A DNA stretch of 64,000 bases from DASZHJ01 sp035507155 (GCA_035507155.1 DATJOK010000069.1:1-64000); one strand, 5' to 3'. Shown: positions 33,762-45,105, counted from the stretch's first letter. Notes: generated by a model not told the origin, from the sequence alone. Translations and numbers: made by a program.

Positions 33762-34562
33762 ATGGTTGCCAGTCAGATCTATGGTGGGTTGGCTCTGGCG
33801 GCGCTGCTTCCGGCGGCGGCGTTGCGATTGCGCGCGCAGGATAGTCGAGACGGGGCCTTCTGGGCTGGCCTCGCGCTGGCGATCGCCGGTCCCGCGCTCT
33901 GGGCGGTGGCGCAGCTCGGCGGCGCTTGGCACACGGGCTTCGCTATGTCGCTCTGGCTCACCATCGCGGTGACGACGGCGATCTTCGCCGGCGTGGCACT
34001 GGCCACCCGACAGGGGTGGCGGCTCACACCGCTGCTGGTGCCCTACCTGGTCCTGCTCGGCGTCATCGCCCTCATCTGGCAGCATGCGCCGGAGCAGCCG
34101 ATCGAGGGCGAGGTGCCGCCGGCGTGGATGGATGCCCATATCGTCCTGGCGCTGGCGACTTACGGCCTGCTGACCCTCGCCGCGGTTTCCGGCGCGGCTG
34201 TCTTCCTGCAGGAGCGCGCGCTGAAGGCGAGACGCCCGACGGCCCTCACGCGGCGGCTGCCGGCAGTGGCGGAGAGTGAGGGCCTGCAGCTCATGCTGCT
34301 GGCGGCGAGCGAGGCGGTGTTGGCGTTGGGGCTGATGACCGGCATGGCGGCGGAATATTTCGTCAGCGGCCGGCTCCTGGTCTTCGACCACAAGACCACG
34401 CTGTCACTCGCTGCCTTCCTGGCGATTGCCACGCTGCTGATCGCGCATCGGTTTAGCGGCATCCGGGGTCAACGCGCAGCGCGCGGCGTGCTGGTGGCCT
34501 ACCTCCTGCTGACGCTTGCCTACCCCGGTGTCAAATTCGTGACGGACGTCCTCCTGGGCTGA
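33762..34562 (+). CDS. Cytochrome c assembly (CcsA/HemX-like) membrane protein
   Basis: A 266-residue protein with about eight membrane helices. CcsA/HemX-family (YpjD-like) pattern: WMDAHIVLALATYGLLTLAAVSGAAVFLQERALK in the middle and FDHKTTLSLAAFLAIATLL near the end, each containing a conserved His. Such proteins help cytochrome c maturation, or regulate heme synthesis. The position beside dusB-ntrBC is conserved in some relatives by my recollection of gene order; function here is by family only. Divergent from ispDF with 64 bases between. Confidence 0.77.
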   Translation: MVASQIYGGLALAALLPAAALRLRAQDSRDGAFWAGLALAIAGPALWAVAQLGGAWHTGFAMSLWLTIAVTTAIFAGVALATRQGWRLTPLLVPYLVLLGVIALIWQHAPEQPIEGEVPPAWMDAHIVLALATYGLLTLAAVSGAAVFLQERALKARRPTALTRRLPAVAESEGLQLMLLAASEAVLALGLMTGMAAEYFVSGRLLVFDHKTTLSLAAFLAIATLLIAHRFSGIRGQRAARGVLVAYLLLTLAYPGVKFVTDVLLG

Positions 34563-34588
34563 GCCGGACACCTTCGATTCGCGCCATA

Positions 34589-34616
34589 TTGCACTGCGCA
34601 AAAATCCGCGTATGAT
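34589..34616 (+). promoter_or_regulatory. Candidate sigma-70-type promoter of the dusB-ntr operon
   Basis: TTGCAC at 34589-34594 and TATGAT at 34611-34616, 16 bases apart, 42 bases before the dusB start. The same stretch contains TTGC-N5-GCAA, a short dyad that could bind a regulator such as NtrC; that is conjecture. Confidence 0.5.
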
Positions 34617-34657
34617 GCCTGTCTAAGTTTTGAGCAAATTTCTGGTCTGCATATAAA

Positions 34658-35644
34658 ATGAGCATCCAGATTGGCCCGGTCCGCGTCGGCGATCCTGTGA
34701 TCTTGGCGCCGATGTCTGGTGTCACGGATCTGCCTTTCCGCCGGCTGGTGAAGCAGCACGGCGCCGGCCTCGTCGTCTCCGAGATGATCGCGAGCGAGGC
34801 GATGATCCGCGCCTCGCGCCAGTCCCTGAAGATGGCCGAGAACTGCCCCGAGGAGCAGCCGATGGCGGTGCAGCTCGCGGGGTGCGAGCCCGCCGTGATG
34901 GCCGAGGCAGCGCGCCTCAACGAGGATCGCGGCGCCGCTATCATCGACATCAATTTCGGCTGCCCGGTGAAGAAGGTGGTGAACGGCCATGCGGGCTCGG
35001 CGCTGATGCGCGACGAGCGGCACGCGGCGCGCATTCTCGAGGCGACGGTGAAGGCAGTGAAGCTGCCGGTGACGCTGAAGATGCGCACCGGCTGGGATGC
35101 CGCCAACCGCAACGCACCGAAACTCGCGCGCATCGCCGAGGCCTGCGGCATCCGCATGGTGACGGTGCACGGCCGCACTCGCTGCCAGTTCTACGAGGGC
35201 AGCGCCGATTGGCGCTTCGTGCGCGAGGTCAAGGGAGCCGTAGGGATCCCGGTGCTGGTGAACGGCGACATCACCGGCATTGCCGAGGTCGAGGAAGCGT
35301 TGGCGCAGTCCGGAGCCGACGGCGTGATGATCGGCCGCGGCGCCTATGGGAAGCCGTGGTTCCTCGCGCAGGTGATGCACTATCTGCGCACCGGCGAGCG
35401 CACCGCGGATCCGCCGCTCGAGCGCCAGCTCACGATCGTGCTCGGGCATTACGAGGCGATGCTGAGCCACTATGGCACGACGACCGGGGTGCGGATGGCG
35501 CGCAAGCACCTCGGCTGGTATTCGCGCGGCCTGCACGGCTCGGCGGAGCTTCGCGGCGAGCTCAACCGTCAGGACGATCCGGCGCGGGTCATCGAGATGC
35601 TGCGCGCTTTCTATGAGCCGCGGATCGAAAGGCAGGCGGCCTGA
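34658..35644 (+). CDS. dusB: tRNA-dihydrouridine synthase DusB (NifR3)
   Basis: A 328-residue FMN enzyme that reduces uridines in the tRNA D-loop. Motifs: APMSGVTDLPFRRL, NFGCPVKKVVNGHAGSALMRD with the active-site Cys in FGCP, KMRTGWD, VTVHGRTRCQFYEGSADW and VMIGRGAYGKPW. The historical name nifR3 reflects its position in front of ntrBC in alphaproteobacteria, as here: ntrB starts two bases after this stop. Expression is expected to run from the promoter at 34589-34616 into the ntr genes. Confidence 0.96.
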   Translation: MSIQIGPVRVGDPVILAPMSGVTDLPFRRLVKQHGAGLVVSEMIASEAMIRASRQSLKMAENCPEEQPMAVQLAGCEPAVMAEAARLNEDRGAAIIDINFGCPVKKVVNGHAGSALMRDERHAARILEATVKAVKLPVTLKMRTGWDAANRNAPKLARIAEACGIRMVTVHGRTRCQFYEGSADWRFVREVKGAVGIPVLVNGDITGIAEVEEALAQSGADGVMIGRGAYGKPWFLAQVMHYLRTGERTADPPLERQLTIVLGHYEAMLSHYGTTTGVRMARKHLGWYSRGLHGSAELRGELNRQDDPARVIEMLRAFYEPRIERQAA

Positions 35645-35645
35645 G

Positions 35646-36766
35646 ATGGCGGTGACCTGGCCATCGACGGCGCCCGATCCCTCGCCGCGTCGCCTCGGCC
35701 TCGACGCCAGCGCCATCCTGGCTGCGCTTCCCGACCCCGTGCTGGTGGTCGGCGAGGACGATCTGATCCAGTACGTGAACGGTGCCGCGGAGCAGTTTTT
35801 CGACATCAGCACCGCCGCTCTGCTGGGCACTTCGCTTGCCGAATTCCTGCCCGCCGACAGCCCGCTTTTTGCGCTCATGGCTACGGTGCGCCGCAGCGGA
35901 CACAGCGTATCGGAGTATGGCGTCACCCTCGAGACTCCGCGCCTCGGCGCTCACGTGGTGACGATCCAGGTGGCGCCCCTCGGCGAGCCCGGCGAGCGGC
36001 TGGTGGTGACGCTGCAGGAACGGTCGATGGCGCACAAGATCGACCGCCAGCTCACCCACCGCAACGCGGCCCGCTCGGTGACGGGAATGGCCGCCATGCT
36101 GGCGCACGAGGTGAAGAATCCGCTCTCCGGCATCCGCGGCGCGGCGCAGCTCCTGGAAGAAAACCTCCCGGCAACCGACCGCGAGCTCACCCGCCTCATT
36201 TGCGACGAGGCGGACCGGATCGTGGCGCTGGTGAACCGCATGGAGGTGTTCTCCGACCGGCGTCCGCTGGAGCGCGGGCCGGTCAACATCCACGAGGTGC
36301 TGGATCGGGTGCGGCTGGTCGCGCAGTCCGGTTTCGCCCGCCATGTCCGCTTTATCGAGGACTACGATCCGTCGTTGCCGCCGGTGCTGGGCAACCGCGA
36401 TGCCCTGATCCAGGTCTTTCTGAATCTGGTGAAAAACGCCGCCGAGGCGGTGCCCGCGCAGGGTGGCGAGATCCAGATGACCACCTCCTATCAGCACGGC
36501 GTCCGCCTGGCGGTGGCCGGCACTGAGACACGCCTGCATCTCCCTCTGATCGTTACCATCACGGACAACGGCGAGGGCATCCCTGACGATCTTCGGCCGC
36601 ATCTCTTCGATCCCTTCGTCAGCACCAAGCATCACGGAACTGGCCTCGGTCTTGCATTGGTCGCGAAGGTGATCGACGACCACGGCGGCGTGATCGAGTT
36701 CGACAGCCAGCCGAGGAGGACGGTGTTTCGGGTATGCCTGCCGATGGCGAGCGTGGAGAACGGGTA

Positions 36767-36767
<1 letters not shown>
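35646..36767 (+). CDS. ntrB: Nitrogen-regulation sensor kinase NtrB
   Basis: A 373-residue cytoplasmic kinase with a PAS domain (residues about 20-120, ALPDPVLVVGEDDLIQYVN), a HisKA domain with His154 in AAMLAHEVKNPLSGIRGAAQ, and a HATPase with FLNLVKNAAEAV, DNGEGIPDDL and GTGLGLAL. NtrB phosphorylates NtrC when PII signals nitrogen limitation and acts as a phosphatase otherwise. It overlaps ntrC by one base (TAATG). Confidence 0.96.
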
Positions 36768-38215
<1,448 letters not shown>

Positions 38216-38258
38216 CCGTCTTCGCCGGGCTCGCGTCCTGGCACATCTCGAGGACGGA

Positions 38259-40472
38259 ATGAGCCTGTCGCGACAGGTTCTCACTTGGGCCAGTCGGGTC
38301 GGGCTCGGGCGAAAGCTCGCGGTGGCGCTCGCCATCGCGGCGCTGGCGTCGGGTGTCTGCACCTATGCCGCGCTGGCAGGGTGGCCGCCCTTTGCGAAGA
38401 GCCCGAACGCCGTGCTCTTCTTCCTCAATCTCAATCTGGTGCTGCTGCTGGCGCTGGGCGCCGTCATTGCCAAGCGGCTGGTGCAGGTCTGGGCGGAGCG
38501 GCGGCGCGGCCATGCGGGCTCACGCCTCCACGTGCGCCTCGTCGTGCTGTTCAGCCTGATCGCGGTGACGCCCACCATCATCGTTGCCATCTTCTCCTAC
38601 CTCTTCTTTACCTTCGGCGTGCAGTCCTGGTTCAGCGAGCGCGTGCGCACCGCCCTCTCGGAATCCCTCGCCGTCGCCGAAGCCTATCTGCACGAGCACC
38701 AGCAGGTGATACGCGGCGACGTGCTGATGATGGCCTCCGACCTCAATCACGACGCCGCTACGCTCGCCGTCGATCCGCAGAAGCTCAATCAGGTGGTGTC
38801 TGCCCAGGCGGCGCTTCGCTCGCTTACCGAGGCGGTGGTCTTTGATTCTCACGGCCGCATTCTGGCCCGCAGCGGCTTCAGCTACACGCTGATGCTGGAC
38901 CCGGTGCCGGATTGGGCGCTGCAGCAGGCCAATGCCGGGGACGTCGCGATCCTCACCAGCGGCAACGACGACCGCGTACGGGCTCTGGTGCGGCTCGACC
39001 GCTTCCAGGACGCCTATCTCTATGTCGGCCGCTTCGTCGAGCCCCTGGTGCTCAATCACATGGAGCAGACCCAGCGCGCGGTCACGCAATACGAGACGCT
39101 GGAAGGGCAGCGCTCGGACTATCAGATCACTTTCGCGCTGATCTTCCTCGTGGTGGCGCTGCTCTTCCTGCTTTCCTCGATCTGGGTGGGGCTCACTTTC
39201 GCCACCAAGCTGGCGCGGCCGATCTCGGCACTTTCGGCGGCGGCGGAGCGGGTGCGTGCGGGCGATCTCGCGGCGCGCGTCTCGGAAGGCGAGGGCGATG
39301 AGGAGCTCAGCGTCCTGTCGCGGGCATTCAATCGCATGACGATGCAGATCGAGACGCAGCAGCGCGAGCTCATCGAGGCGAACAGCCAGCTCGACGAGCG
39401 CCGCCGCTTCACCGAGGCGGTGCTGTCGGGCGTATCCGCCGGCGTCATTGGCGTCGATCGGGACGGGCGCATCAACCTTCCGAACCGCTCCGCGGCGGTG
39501 CTGCTCGACGTCGATCTCGATACGCATATCGGCGAGGAGCTGTCGAAGGTCGTCCCCGAGATGGCGACGCTCTTTGCCGAGGCTGCGCGGCGGCCGGACC
39601 GTCTGGTGCAGGCGCAGATCGAGGTGCCCCGCAAGGGCCGATCCTGCACGCTGCATGTGCGCATCGCCGCCGAGCATGCCGGCGTCGAGAATCAGGGCTA
39701 CGTCATCACCTTCGACGACGTGACCGAGCTGCTCTCGGCACAGCGCAAGGCCGCCTGGGCCGATGTTGCCCGCCGCATCGCGCACGAGATCAAGAATCCG
39801 CTGACGCCGATACAGCTTTCAGCCGAGCGGTTGAAAAGGAAGTACCTCAAGGAAATCAAGAACGACGCCGATACCTTCTCGATCTGCACGGATACTATCA
39901 TCCGCCATGTCGGCGACATCGGCCGCATGGTGGACGAATTCTCCTCGTTTGCCCGCATGCCGGCGGCCATGATCAAGACCGAGGATCTGCTGGAGATCAC
40001 GCGACAGGCATTGTTCCTGCAGCGCACCGCCGCGCCGGACATCCGCTTCGAGACGGCGCTCCCGCCACATCCGGTGCTGGTGTCCTGCGACGCGCGACAG
40101 GTGAGCCAGGCCCTGGTGAATCTGCTCAAGAACGCCGTCGAGTCGATCCAAGGCCGTGACGGCGAGGCGCCGCCGGGGCATATTCGGGTCAGCCTGACCG
40201 AGGCGCCCGAGCGTGTCACTCTGGCGATCGAGGACAATGGCCGGGGCTTGCCGCGGGAGGGGCGCGAGCGGTTGACTGAGCCCTATGTGACCACGCGGGC
40301 CAAGGGCACCGGCCTCGGCCTCGCCATCGTCAAGAAGGTCATGGAAGAACACGGAGGAGAGTTGATCCTGGAGGATCGTGAAGGGGGCGGCGCACGGGTG
40401 ATCCTGAGCTTCCCGGCCAGCGCGGCGCGCCGCGCGCCGGAGCCCGCCGCGGCCGAGCCGGTGGAGGCATAG
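38259..40472 (+). CDS. ntrY: Membrane sensor kinase NtrY
   Basis: A 737-residue kinase with N-terminal membrane helices at about 20-45, 50-72 and 90-118, a periplasmic region of about 170 residues, a fourth helix near 288-315 (ALIFLVVALLFLLSSIWVGL), a HAMP domain, a PAS domain (AVLSGVSAGVIGVDRDGRIN), a HisKA domain with His in RRIAHEIKNPLTPIQLS, and a HATPase (NLLKNAVESI, GTGLGLAIVKKV). NtrY phosphorylates NtrX and affects nitrogen, redox and envelope genes. The reading frame begins with a perfect palindrome (38264-38277). 43 bases follow ntrC. Confidence 0.95.
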   Translation: MSLSRQVLTWASRVGLGRKLAVALAIAALASGVCTYAALAGWPPFAKSPNAVLFFLNLNLVLLLALGAVIAKRLVQVWAERRRGHAGSRLHVRLVVLFSLIAVTPTIIVAIFSYLFFTFGVQSWFSERVRTALSESLAVAEAYLHEHQQVIRGDVLMMASDLNHDAATLAVDPQKLNQVVSAQAALRSLTEAVVFDSHGRILARSGFSYTLMLDPVPDWALQQANAGDVAILTSGNDDRVRALVRLDRFQDAYLYVGRFVEPLVLNHMEQTQRAVTQYETLEGQRSDYQITFALIFLVVALLFLLSSIWVGLTFATKLARPISALSAAAERVRAGDLAARVSEGEGDEELSVLSRAFNRMTMQIETQQRELIEANSQLDERRRFTEAVLSGVSAGVIGVDRDGRINLPNRSAAVLLDVDLDTHIGEELSKVVPEMATLFAEAARRPDRLVQAQIEVPRKGRSCTLHVRIAAEHAGVENQGYVITFDDVTELLSAQRKAAWADVARRIAHEIKNPLTPIQLSAERLKRKYLKEIKNDADTFSICTDTIIRHVGDIGRMVDEFSSFARMPAAMIKTEDLLEITRQALFLQRTAAPDIRFETALPPHPVLVSCDARQVSQALVNLLKNAVESIQGRDGEAPPGHIRVSLTEAPERVTLAIEDNGRGLPREGRERLTEPYVTTRAKGTGLGLAIVKKVMEEHGGELILEDREGGGARVILSFPASAARRAPEPAAAEPVEA

Positions 40473-40479
40473 CTCCGCG

Positions 40480-41883
40480 ATGGCGCATGACATCCTCGTC
40501 GTCGACGACGAAGCGGACATCCGGATGCTGATTTCCGGCGTGCTCGAGGATGAGGGCTACACGACGCGACAGGCCGCCAACAGCAGCGAAGCGCTGAGTG
40601 CTATCCGCGCACGCCTTCCCTCCGCGGTCATCCTTGACATCTGGCTCCAGGGCAGCGAGCTCGACGGCATCGAGATCCTGAAGCTGGTGCGGCAGGAGGC
40701 GCCGAACCTGCCGGTGATCATGATCAGCGGTCACGGCACCATCGAGACGGCGGTGGCGGCGATCAAAATCGGGGCCCAGGACTTCATCGAGAAGCCCTTC
40801 AAGTCCGATCGGCTGCTGCTGGTGGTCGAGCGGGTTATCGAGCATGCCCGGCTCCGGCGCGAGAACGAGGAACTGCGCCTGCGCGTGGGCGGGGACGAGG
40901 AGCTGATCGGCTGCTCGCATGCCATCAGCCAGCTGCGCCAGCAGGTGGAGAAAGTCGCGCCGACGGGGAGCCGGGTAGTGATCACGGGCGCCCCCGGTTC
41001 CGGCAAGGAGGTGGTGGCACGCCTGCTGCATCGGCGGTCGCGCCGCGCACGGGGACCTTTCGTGGCGTTGAACTGCGCCATGCTGCGGCCGGAGCGATTG
41101 GAGATCGAGCTTTTCGGCTGCGAAGCCGGCATCGAGACGCCGGAGGCGCGGCGCAAGATCGGTACCTTCGAGGAGGCGCATGGTGGCACGCTCTTCCTGG
41201 ACGAGGTCGGCGACATGCCTCTCGAGACCCAGAGCAAGATCGTGCGCGGACTGCAGGAGCAGACCTTCGAGCGCGTCGGCGGTGGCCGCGTCACGGTCGA
41301 TGTGCGGGTCATCGCCTCCACCAATCGCGATCTCGAGGCGGAGATCACCGCCGGCCGCTTCCGCGAGGATCTCTACTACCGCCTGGCGGTGGTGCCCATC
41401 CACGTGCCGCCGCTGCGGCAGCGCCGCGAAGACATCCCGATGCTGGCGCGCCACTTCATGCAGCGCGCTGCGGAAGCCGCACGGCTGCCACCGCGGGAGA
41501 TCGGTGATGACGCGATGGCGACGCTGCAGGCCTATGAATGGCCCGGCAACGTGCGCCAGCTGCGCAACGTCATCGACTGGCTGCTGATCATGGCGCCGGG
41601 CGACGCCCGGGAGCCGATCCGGGCGGAAATGCTGCCGGCGGAGATCGGCTCCGACGCCCCGGCGGTGGTGCGCTGGGACAAGACCGGCGAGATCATGAGC
41701 CTGCCGCTCCGCGACGCCCGCGAGGTGTTCGAGCGCGAGTATCTGATCGCCCAGGTAACGCGCTTCGGCGGCAACATCTCGCGGACGGCTGCATTCATCG
41801 GCATGGAGCGTTCGGCGCTTCATCGCAAGCTCAAGTCGCTCGGTCTGGTCAATGGGGAACGGGCCGCGAAGCTAGGCGCCTGA
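40480..41883 (+). CDS. ntrX: Response regulator NtrX
   Basis: A 467-residue regulator: receiver with phospho-Asp53 in AVILDIWLQG, AAA+ domain with GAPGSGKEVVA and LFLDEVGDMP, and a C-terminal Fis-type helix (FGGNISRTAAFIGMERSALHRKL). The GAFTGA loop is absent: the corresponding stretch reads FGCEAGIETPEARRKIG. This is normal for NtrX and means it should not activate sigma-54 in the NtrC manner but act as a direct regulator. The start lies 7 bases after the ntrY stop. Confidence 0.95.
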   Translation: MAHDILVVDDEADIRMLISGVLEDEGYTTRQAANSSEALSAIRARLPSAVILDIWLQGSELDGIEILKLVRQEAPNLPVIMISGHGTIETAVAAIKIGAQDFIEKPFKSDRLLLVVERVIEHARLRRENEELRLRVGGDEELIGCSHAISQLRQQVEKVAPTGSRVVITGAPGSGKEVVARLLHRRSRRARGPFVALNCAMLRPERLEIELFGCEAGIETPEARRKIGTFEEAHGGTLFLDEVGDMPLETQSKIVRGLQEQTFERVGGGRVTVDVRVIASTNRDLEAEITAGRFREDLYYRLAVVPIHVPPLRQRREDIPMLARHFMQRAAEAARLPPREIGDDAMATLQAYEWPGNVRQLRNVIDWLLIMAPGDAREPIRAEMLPAEIGSDAPAVVRWDKTGEIMSLPLRDAREVFEREYLIAQVTRFGGNISRTAAFIGMERSALHRKLKSLGLVNGERAAKLGA

Positions 41884-41910
41884 GCCGGATTTTCTCGGGA
41901 GACAGCAAAA

Positions 41911-42774
41911 GTGTCACGCGTTGCTTACGTCAACGGCCAGTACGTGCCGCATCGCTCCGCCACGGTCCATATCGAAGATCGCGGCTACCAGTTCGCCGAC
42001 GGCGTCTACGAGGTCATCACCGTCGATAAAGGGATGCTGGTGGATGAAGGGCTGCACCTGAAGCGGCTCGATCGCTCGCTCGACGAGCTGCGGATCGCGA
42101 AGCCCATGCCGGATCGAGCGCTCCGGACGGTGATCCGCGAGGTGATCCGCCGCAATCGCGTGCGCGACGGCATCATCTACATCCAAATGACCCGCGGCGT
42201 GGCGCCGCGCGATCATGCCTTTCCGAAGAACGCCGCCACCCAGGTGGTTATGACGTCGCGCCGCGCGAAGCTCGCCAATCCGCAGGCGATCGCCGAGGGT
42301 GTGCGCGTCATCACCATTCCCGACCTGCGTTGGGCACGCTGCGACATCAAGTCGGTGTCGCTGCTGCCGAACATTCTCGGCAAGCAGCAGGCGCGGGAAG
42401 CCGGCGCCTACGAAGCGTGGCAGGTGGATCGCGACGGCAACGTGACCGAAGGCACCTCGACCAATGCCTGGATCGTGACCAAGGAAGGCGAGGTGGTGAC
42501 GCGCGCGGCCAACAACGCGATTCTGAACGGCATTACGCGGCTCGGTATCCTGCATCTCATCGAGCGGGCAGGGCTGCGCTTCGTCGAGCGGCCGTTCAGC
42601 GTCGCCGAGGCGAAAGCGGCGCGCGAGGCTTTCATCAGCAGCGCCACCTCCTATGTGATGCCGGTGGTGCGCATCGACGACAGCGTGATCGGCGGCGGCA
42701 AACCGGGCGAGCTGACCCGCAGGCTGAGGGAGTTCTATACGAGCTATGCCGCCCACGGTGGACGCGACGCGTGA
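41911..42774 (+). CDS. dat: D-amino-acid transaminase (PLP class IV)
   Basis: A 287-residue fold-type IV aminotransferase with a GTG start. Motifs: VHIEDRGYQFADGVYEVI, HLKRLDRSLDELRI, the catalytic Lys expected in RCDIKSVSLLPNILGKQQA, GNVTEGTSTNAWIV and FISSATSYVMPV. The fit is best to D-amino-acid transaminase, which interconverts D-Ala and D-Glu; branched-chain or 4-amino-4-deoxychorismate enzymes share the fold. It is a frequent neighbour of ntrX and hfq in Rhodospirillales. The stop overlaps the next gene (GTGA). Confidence 0.88.
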   Translation: MSRVAYVNGQYVPHRSATVHIEDRGYQFADGVYEVITVDKGMLVDEGLHLKRLDRSLDELRIAKPMPDRALRTVIREVIRRNRVRDGIIYIQMTRGVAPRDHAFPKNAATQVVMTSRRAKLANPQAIAEGVRVITIPDLRWARCDIKSVSLLPNILGKQQAREAGAYEAWQVDRDGNVTEGTSTNAWIVTKEGEVVTRAANNAILNGITRLGILHLIERAGLRFVERPFSVAEAKAAREAFISSATSYVMPVVRIDDSVIGGGKPGELTRRLREFYTSYAAHGGRDA

Positions 42775-43418
42775 CGGCTCGGCCGCAGGCGATCCTGTTC
42801 GACTGGGATAATACCCTCGTCGACAGCTGGTTGGTGATCCACGACGCGCTGGTCGTCACCTTCGAGGCGATGGGACAGCAGCCCTGGACGTTGGCGGAGA
42901 CCAAGCTCCGGGTGCGCCATTCTCTGCGCGAGGCGTTTCCGCGTCTCTTCGGCGAGCGCTGGGACGAGGCGCGGAAGCTCTATCTCGACACTTTTGCATC
43001 CATCCATCTGGAACGGCTGACGACCATCCCCGGCGCCGATGCCCTGCTCGCCGCGCTTTCGGCGGAGGGCTACTACCTGGCGGTCGTCAGCAACAAGACC
43101 GGCAGGCTTCTGCGCCGCGAAGTCGAGCACCTTGGCTGGCAGCCTCATTTCAGGCGTTGCGTGGGCGCCGGCGACGCCGCGGCCGACAAGCCGGACCCGG
43201 CGCCCGTGCATCTCGCGCTCGAGGGGAGCGGGATCGCGCCGACTGCGTCGTGGTTCGTCGGCGACACCGAGCTGGACGTCGACTGCGCGCTCGCGTCCGG
43301 CTGCGTGCCGGTGCTGCTGGGGGCGCGCGAGGAAATAGCCGGGGCGCTCGCCAAAGCCCCGTCAACGTTGCATTTTTCTGACTGTGCGGCGCTGCTGACA
43401 GGGCTTGGGCACTTGTGA
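42771..43418 (+). CDS. HAD-family phosphatase, phosphoglycolate-phosphatase-like
   Basis: A 215-residue HAD hydrolase from GTG 42771, overlapping the transaminase TGA. HAD motifs: motif I LFDWDNTLVDSW (both Asp), motif II Ser/Thr in VVSNKTGR, motif III Lys in ADKPDPAPV, motif IV GDTELDVDCA. The cap domain is of the Gph/PGP type (helical). Substrate probably a small phosphate ester such as phosphoglycolate or pyridoxal phosphate; unknown. It lies between the transaminase and hfq. Confidence 0.86.
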   Translation: MTARPQAILFDWDNTLVDSWLVIHDALVVTFEAMGQQPWTLAETKLRVRHSLREAFPRLFGERWDEARKLYLDTFASIHLERLTTIPGADALLAALSAEGYYLAVVSNKTGRLLRREVEHLGWQPHFRRCVGAGDAAADKPDPAPVHLALEGSGIAPTASWFVGDTELDVDCALASGCVPVLLGAREEIAGALAKAPSTLHFSDCAALLTGLGHL

Positions 43419-43528
43419 TTTCCGTTCGGCGCCCAATCTTGTTATGAGTTGCCGGGGGGCGGACGATACGCGCCCGCTACCCGTCGGCGTCGTCGGGCCA
43501 TCAGGCCCCAAGAATAAGGGAATTACCC

Positions 43529-43780
43529 ATGTCCACAGAAAAGGCACAAAACGTTCAAGATGTCTTCTTGAACTACGTTCGCAAGAACAAGACTCCGGTT
43601 ACCGTGTTCCTGGTCAACGGTGTGAAGCTGCAGGGGATCATCACTTGGTTCGATAATTTCTGCGTGCTGCTCCGGCGGGATGCCCATTCGCAGCTCGTCT
43701 ACAAGCACGCGATCTCCACCGTGATGCCGGCGCAGCCTGTACAGCTCTTCGAACCGGACAAAGAGGGCGAACAACCCTAA
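43529..43780 (+). CDS. hfq: RNA chaperone Hfq
   Basis: An 83-residue Sm-like protein: VQDVFLNYVRKNKTPVTVFL (Sm1), GVKLQGIITWFDNFCVLLRR and the Sm2 motif VYKHAIST. Hexameric Hfq pairs small RNAs with mRNAs; it stimulates nifA translation in nitrogen-fixing relatives. The C-terminal tail is short, typical of alphaproteobacteria. It has its own 110-base leader, which contains a GGGCC-ATCA-GGCCC hairpin (43498 region), and is followed four bases later by hflX. Confidence 0.97.
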   Translation: MSTEKAQNVQDVFLNYVRKNKTPVTVFLVNGVKLQGIITWFDNFCVLLRRDAHSQLVYKHAISTVMPAQPVQLFEPDKEGEQP

Positions 43781-43784
43781 GTCG

Positions 43785-45101
43785 ATGACCGCGACGTCCA
43801 TTGCCGAAGCGGCATCCACCGGTCGCGCTCTCGTCATCCATCCGACCATGAAGCGTCCGCCCCGGGAGCGGCGGGAGGACGGCCGTTCGCCCCAAGCGCG
43901 CCTGGAGGAGGCGGTGGCGCTCGCCGCCGCGATCGACCTTGAGGTGGTGCATGCGGCCTTGGTTCCGATGAACCAGCCGCGGCCTTCGACGCTGATCGGC
44001 AGCGGCAACGTCGAGACGCTCGGCGCGATCGTCAAGGAGCGTGGCATCGGCGTCGCGGTGGTGGACGCGACGGTGAGTCCTGTGCAGCAGCGCAATCTCG
44101 AGAAGGCCTGGCAGTGCAAGGTGATCGATCGCACCGGCCTGATTCTGGAGATCTTCGGTGCGCGCGCCCGTACTCACGAGGGGCGGCTCCAGGTCGAGCT
44201 CGCGGCGCTCACCTACCAGCGCTCGCGCCTCGTGCGGTCCTGGACACATCTGGAGCGCCAGCGCGGCGGCTTCGGCTTCCTCGGCGGTCCAGGTGAGAGC
44301 CAGCTGGAGATCGACCGCCGTCTTATCGGCGAGCGTATCGCTCGCATCAAGAAGGATCTCGAGGACACGAAGCGCACCCGTGCCCTTCACCGCGGCGCGC
44401 GCAAGCGCGTGCCCTATCCGGTGGTCGCGCTGGTCGGCTACACCAACGCCGGCAAGTCGACCCTGTTCAACCGGCTGACCCGCTCGGCGGTGCGCGCCGA
44501 GGATCTGCTGTTCGCGACCCTCGACCCGACGCTGCGACGCCTCACGCTGCCCTCCGGCCATCCGGCGATCCTCTCGGACACGGTGGGATTCATCTCCGAT
44601 CTGCCGCATCAGCTGGTGGCCGCGTTCCGCGCCACGTTGGAGGAGGTGACCGAGGCCGATCTCGTGGTGCATGTGCGCGACATCCATCATCCCGATACCG
44701 AAGCCCAGCGCGCCGACGTGCAGAGCGTGCTGACCGAGCTCGGCCTTGGCGCTCAGGTCGAGACCGGGCTCGTCGAGGCCTGGAACAAGATCGATCTCCT
44801 GGAAGCCGCGCAGCGCGAAAGCCTGCTCCATCAGGTCCGCCGCAACCGCGACGTGATCCCGGTCTCCGCGATTACTGGCGAGGGCTGCGACCGGCTGCTG
44901 ACCCTTCTCGACGAGCGCCTCGACGGCGGGCGGCGGCTCGTCGATCTCGACGTTCCATTGACCGACGGCGCCGGCATCGCCTGGCTCTATCGCCATGGCG
45001 ACGTGATAAGTCGGCGCGACGACGAGACCAGTGCGCACATGTCGGTCCGTCTCGGCGAGGCCGATCTCGGCCGCTTCCGCAGCCGCCAGATCCTCAACTG
45101 A
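43785..45101 (+). CDS. hflX: Ribosome-associated GTPase HflX
   Basis: A 438-residue protein with an N-terminal HflX domain (LIGSGNVETLGAIVKERGI and VDATVSPVQQRNLEKAW), the GGSGESQLEIDRR-like linker GGPGESQLEIDRRLIG, and a GTPase domain with G1 GYTNAGKST, G3 DTVGFI and G4 NKID. HflX splits stalled or heat-damaged ribosomes. It is co-transcribed with hfq, 4 bases apart, as in most proteobacteria. Confidence 0.96.
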   Translation: MTATSIAEAASTGRALVIHPTMKRPPRERREDGRSPQARLEEAVALAAAIDLEVVHAALVPMNQPRPSTLIGSGNVETLGAIVKERGIGVAVVDATVSPVQQRNLEKAWQCKVIDRTGLILEIFGARARTHEGRLQVELAALTYQRSRLVRSWTHLERQRGGFGFLGGPGESQLEIDRRLIGERIARIKKDLEDTKRTRALHRGARKRVPYPVVALVGYTNAGKSTLFNRLTRSAVRAEDLLFATLDPTLRRLTLPSGHPAILSDTVGFISDLPHQLVAAFRATLEEVTEADLVVHVRDIHHPDTEAQRADVQSVLTELGLGAQVETGLVEAWNKIDLLEAAQRESLLHQVRRNRDVIPVSAITGEGCDRLLTLLDERLDGGRRLVDLDVPLTDGAGIAWLYRHGDVISRRDDETSAHMSVRLGEADLGRFRSRQILN

Positions 45102-45105
45102 GGAG

